Origin: Desulfobacteraceae bacterium
GTDB lineage: Bacteria; Desulfobacterota; Desulfobacteria; Desulfobacterales; Desulfolunaceae
Assembly: GCA_013619155.1 (NCBI GenBank)
Contig: JABXKT010000060.1
Coordinates: 1 to 46,019, forward strand
Direction of reading: 5' to 3'
Length of the DNA stretch: 46,019 nt
The translations under genes and the position numbers were made by a program. Position 1 is the stretch's first letter. Each line of letters begins with the position of its first letter. The notes beneath the pieces are model-generated. The model worked only from the letters and a program-made list of their open reading frames with translations. It was not told where the DNA came from and did no database searches. Of the stretch, positions 45,526-46,019 are shown one piece after another.

Positions 45526-45635
45526 GTAATTCGGGTGGATAGGACCCGCCGTATCTCTAATTTTTGTAAATAGTGACGGCCATATATTTGGGGTGCAAAC
45601 GGCTAAAATAGGCGTTTTTCCGATTAAATCGACAC

Positions 45636-45782
45636 GCCCGGCCAGGAGATAAATCCCCTGGACCCCAGGTTTGTGACTGTAACGGACCTTTGGTCCGTTA
45701 CAGTCACTATAAAAGCGTGTTTGGCAAACCCGTCTTTATAAAATAAGGCAAAAGGTTGGCTTCCGGCAGGGCCAACCGAGGC
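45636..45782 (-). repeat. family A repeat, reversed
   Basis: The palindrome GTGACTGTAACGGACC (45673-45688) with 45692-45707 is a perfect 16-bp stem, loop TTT. The right hairpin is CCAGGAGATAAATCCCCTGG. The left arm ends in CTTCCGGCAGGGCCAACCG. Confidence 0.85.
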
Positions 45783-45819
45783 GAAGCCTTCACCGCAGGT
45801 TAAAGTGACCAAAAAATGG

Positions 45820-45906
45820 GCCTCCGGCGGCGAGGTGTGCCACCTCGAAAGCAGGTTGCATATGCGCTTTACCCCTCGTGCCTCGGGGTAAATCACATAC
45901 GCCTTT
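45820..45906 (+). repeat. family B repeat
   Basis: GCCTCCGGCGGCGAGGTGTG, then GAAAGCAGGTTGCATATGCG, with GCGCTTTACCCC and GGGGTAAATCACATACGC as hairpin arms. The T-rich tail is altered. Confidence 0.7.
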
Positions 45907-45939
45907 GATATGATTTTACACGTGAGTAAATTCATACAA

Positions 45940-46019
45940 CCTGTTTGGCAAGCCTGACCCATCAAATCAGGCAAAAGGTTGGCTCCCGGCAGGGCCAACC
46001 GAGGCTATACTTTCGCCGC
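45940..46019 (-). repeat. family A repeat, cut by the window end
   Basis: TGTTTGGCAAGCCTGACC, CAGGCAAAAGGTTGGCTCC and GGCTATACTTTCGCCGC match the outer left arm and flank of the reference copy. The rest lies outside the window. No gene is present in 45366-46019. Confidence 0.65.

Noticed and set aside
10183..46019. CRISPR array
   Set aside because: The repeats are dispersed, 90-240 bp long, palindromic and unevenly spaced; there are no regular spacers and no cas genes.
1..46019. rRNA and tRNA genes
   Set aside because: No tRNA T-arm pattern with matching acceptor stem and no rRNA signature sequence was recognised on either strand.

Overview
The window suggests a strictly anaerobic Desulfobacterota (deltaproteobacterial) genome, probably a sulfate reducer or relative. 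This is inferred from a bacterial carbonyl branch of the Wood-Ljungdahl pathway (formate-THF ligase, corrinoid protein activator, CODH/ACS, both corrinoid iron-sulfur protein subunits, methyltransferase, two CooC-type ATPases), a HesB/IscA-like gene with an in-frame UGA that reads as selenocysteine, and lipid A synthesis (lpxB, Gram-negative). No rRNA, tRNA, CRISPR array or intact transposase gene was recognised.

Layout. 1-5.8 kb (minus): two divergent Hsp70 proteins, one with a large C-terminal extension, behind a two-helix membrane protein (DUF2760 type); this looks like one operon. 6.3-15 kb (minus): a YchF-like P-loop protein with degenerate motifs, a coiled-coil/winged-helix-like protein, nadC, valS and a very acidic protein built of nested tandem repeats. 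15.4-17.1 kb (plus): a small unknown protein, a frameshifted small ORF and lpxB. 17.4-19.8 kb (minus): panB, whose C-terminus is made from a dispersed repeat, and a two-domain ThyX-like protein.

20-35.5 kb is the Wood-Ljungdahl island. cooC, acsV and fhs lie on the minus strand, and acsD-cooS-acsB-acsC-acsE-orf-cooC lie divergently on the plus strand. Fhs activates formate as formyl-THF. AcsE moves methyl from methyl-THF to the corrinoid protein AcsCD, AcsV re-activates the oxidised corrinoid, CooS makes or oxidises CO, AcsB joins CO, methyl and CoA, and the CooC ATPases mature the nickel sites. AcsD has an unusual Ala/Lys/Pro-rich tail of about 128 residues. Intrinsic terminator-like hairpins lie before acsE and before the second cooC, suggesting graded expression.

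35.6-46 kb: the HesB-like selenoprotein, ndk, a TrmJ-type RNA methyltransferase, lepA, a REC-GGDEF regulator, a GNAT enzyme, a DUF2156 protein, a UspA protein and an Asp/Glu racemase, separated by repeat-rich spacers.

The spacers carry three repeat families. (A) A multi-hairpin element of about 140 bp has a 16-bp palindromic stem with a 3-nt loop; the sequence changes between copies while pairing is kept. (B) A second hairpin element has a conserved AAATCAC arm. (C) A 238-bp MITE-like element has terminal inverted repeats and 3-bp target duplications, and a 47-bp internally deleted derivative is present.
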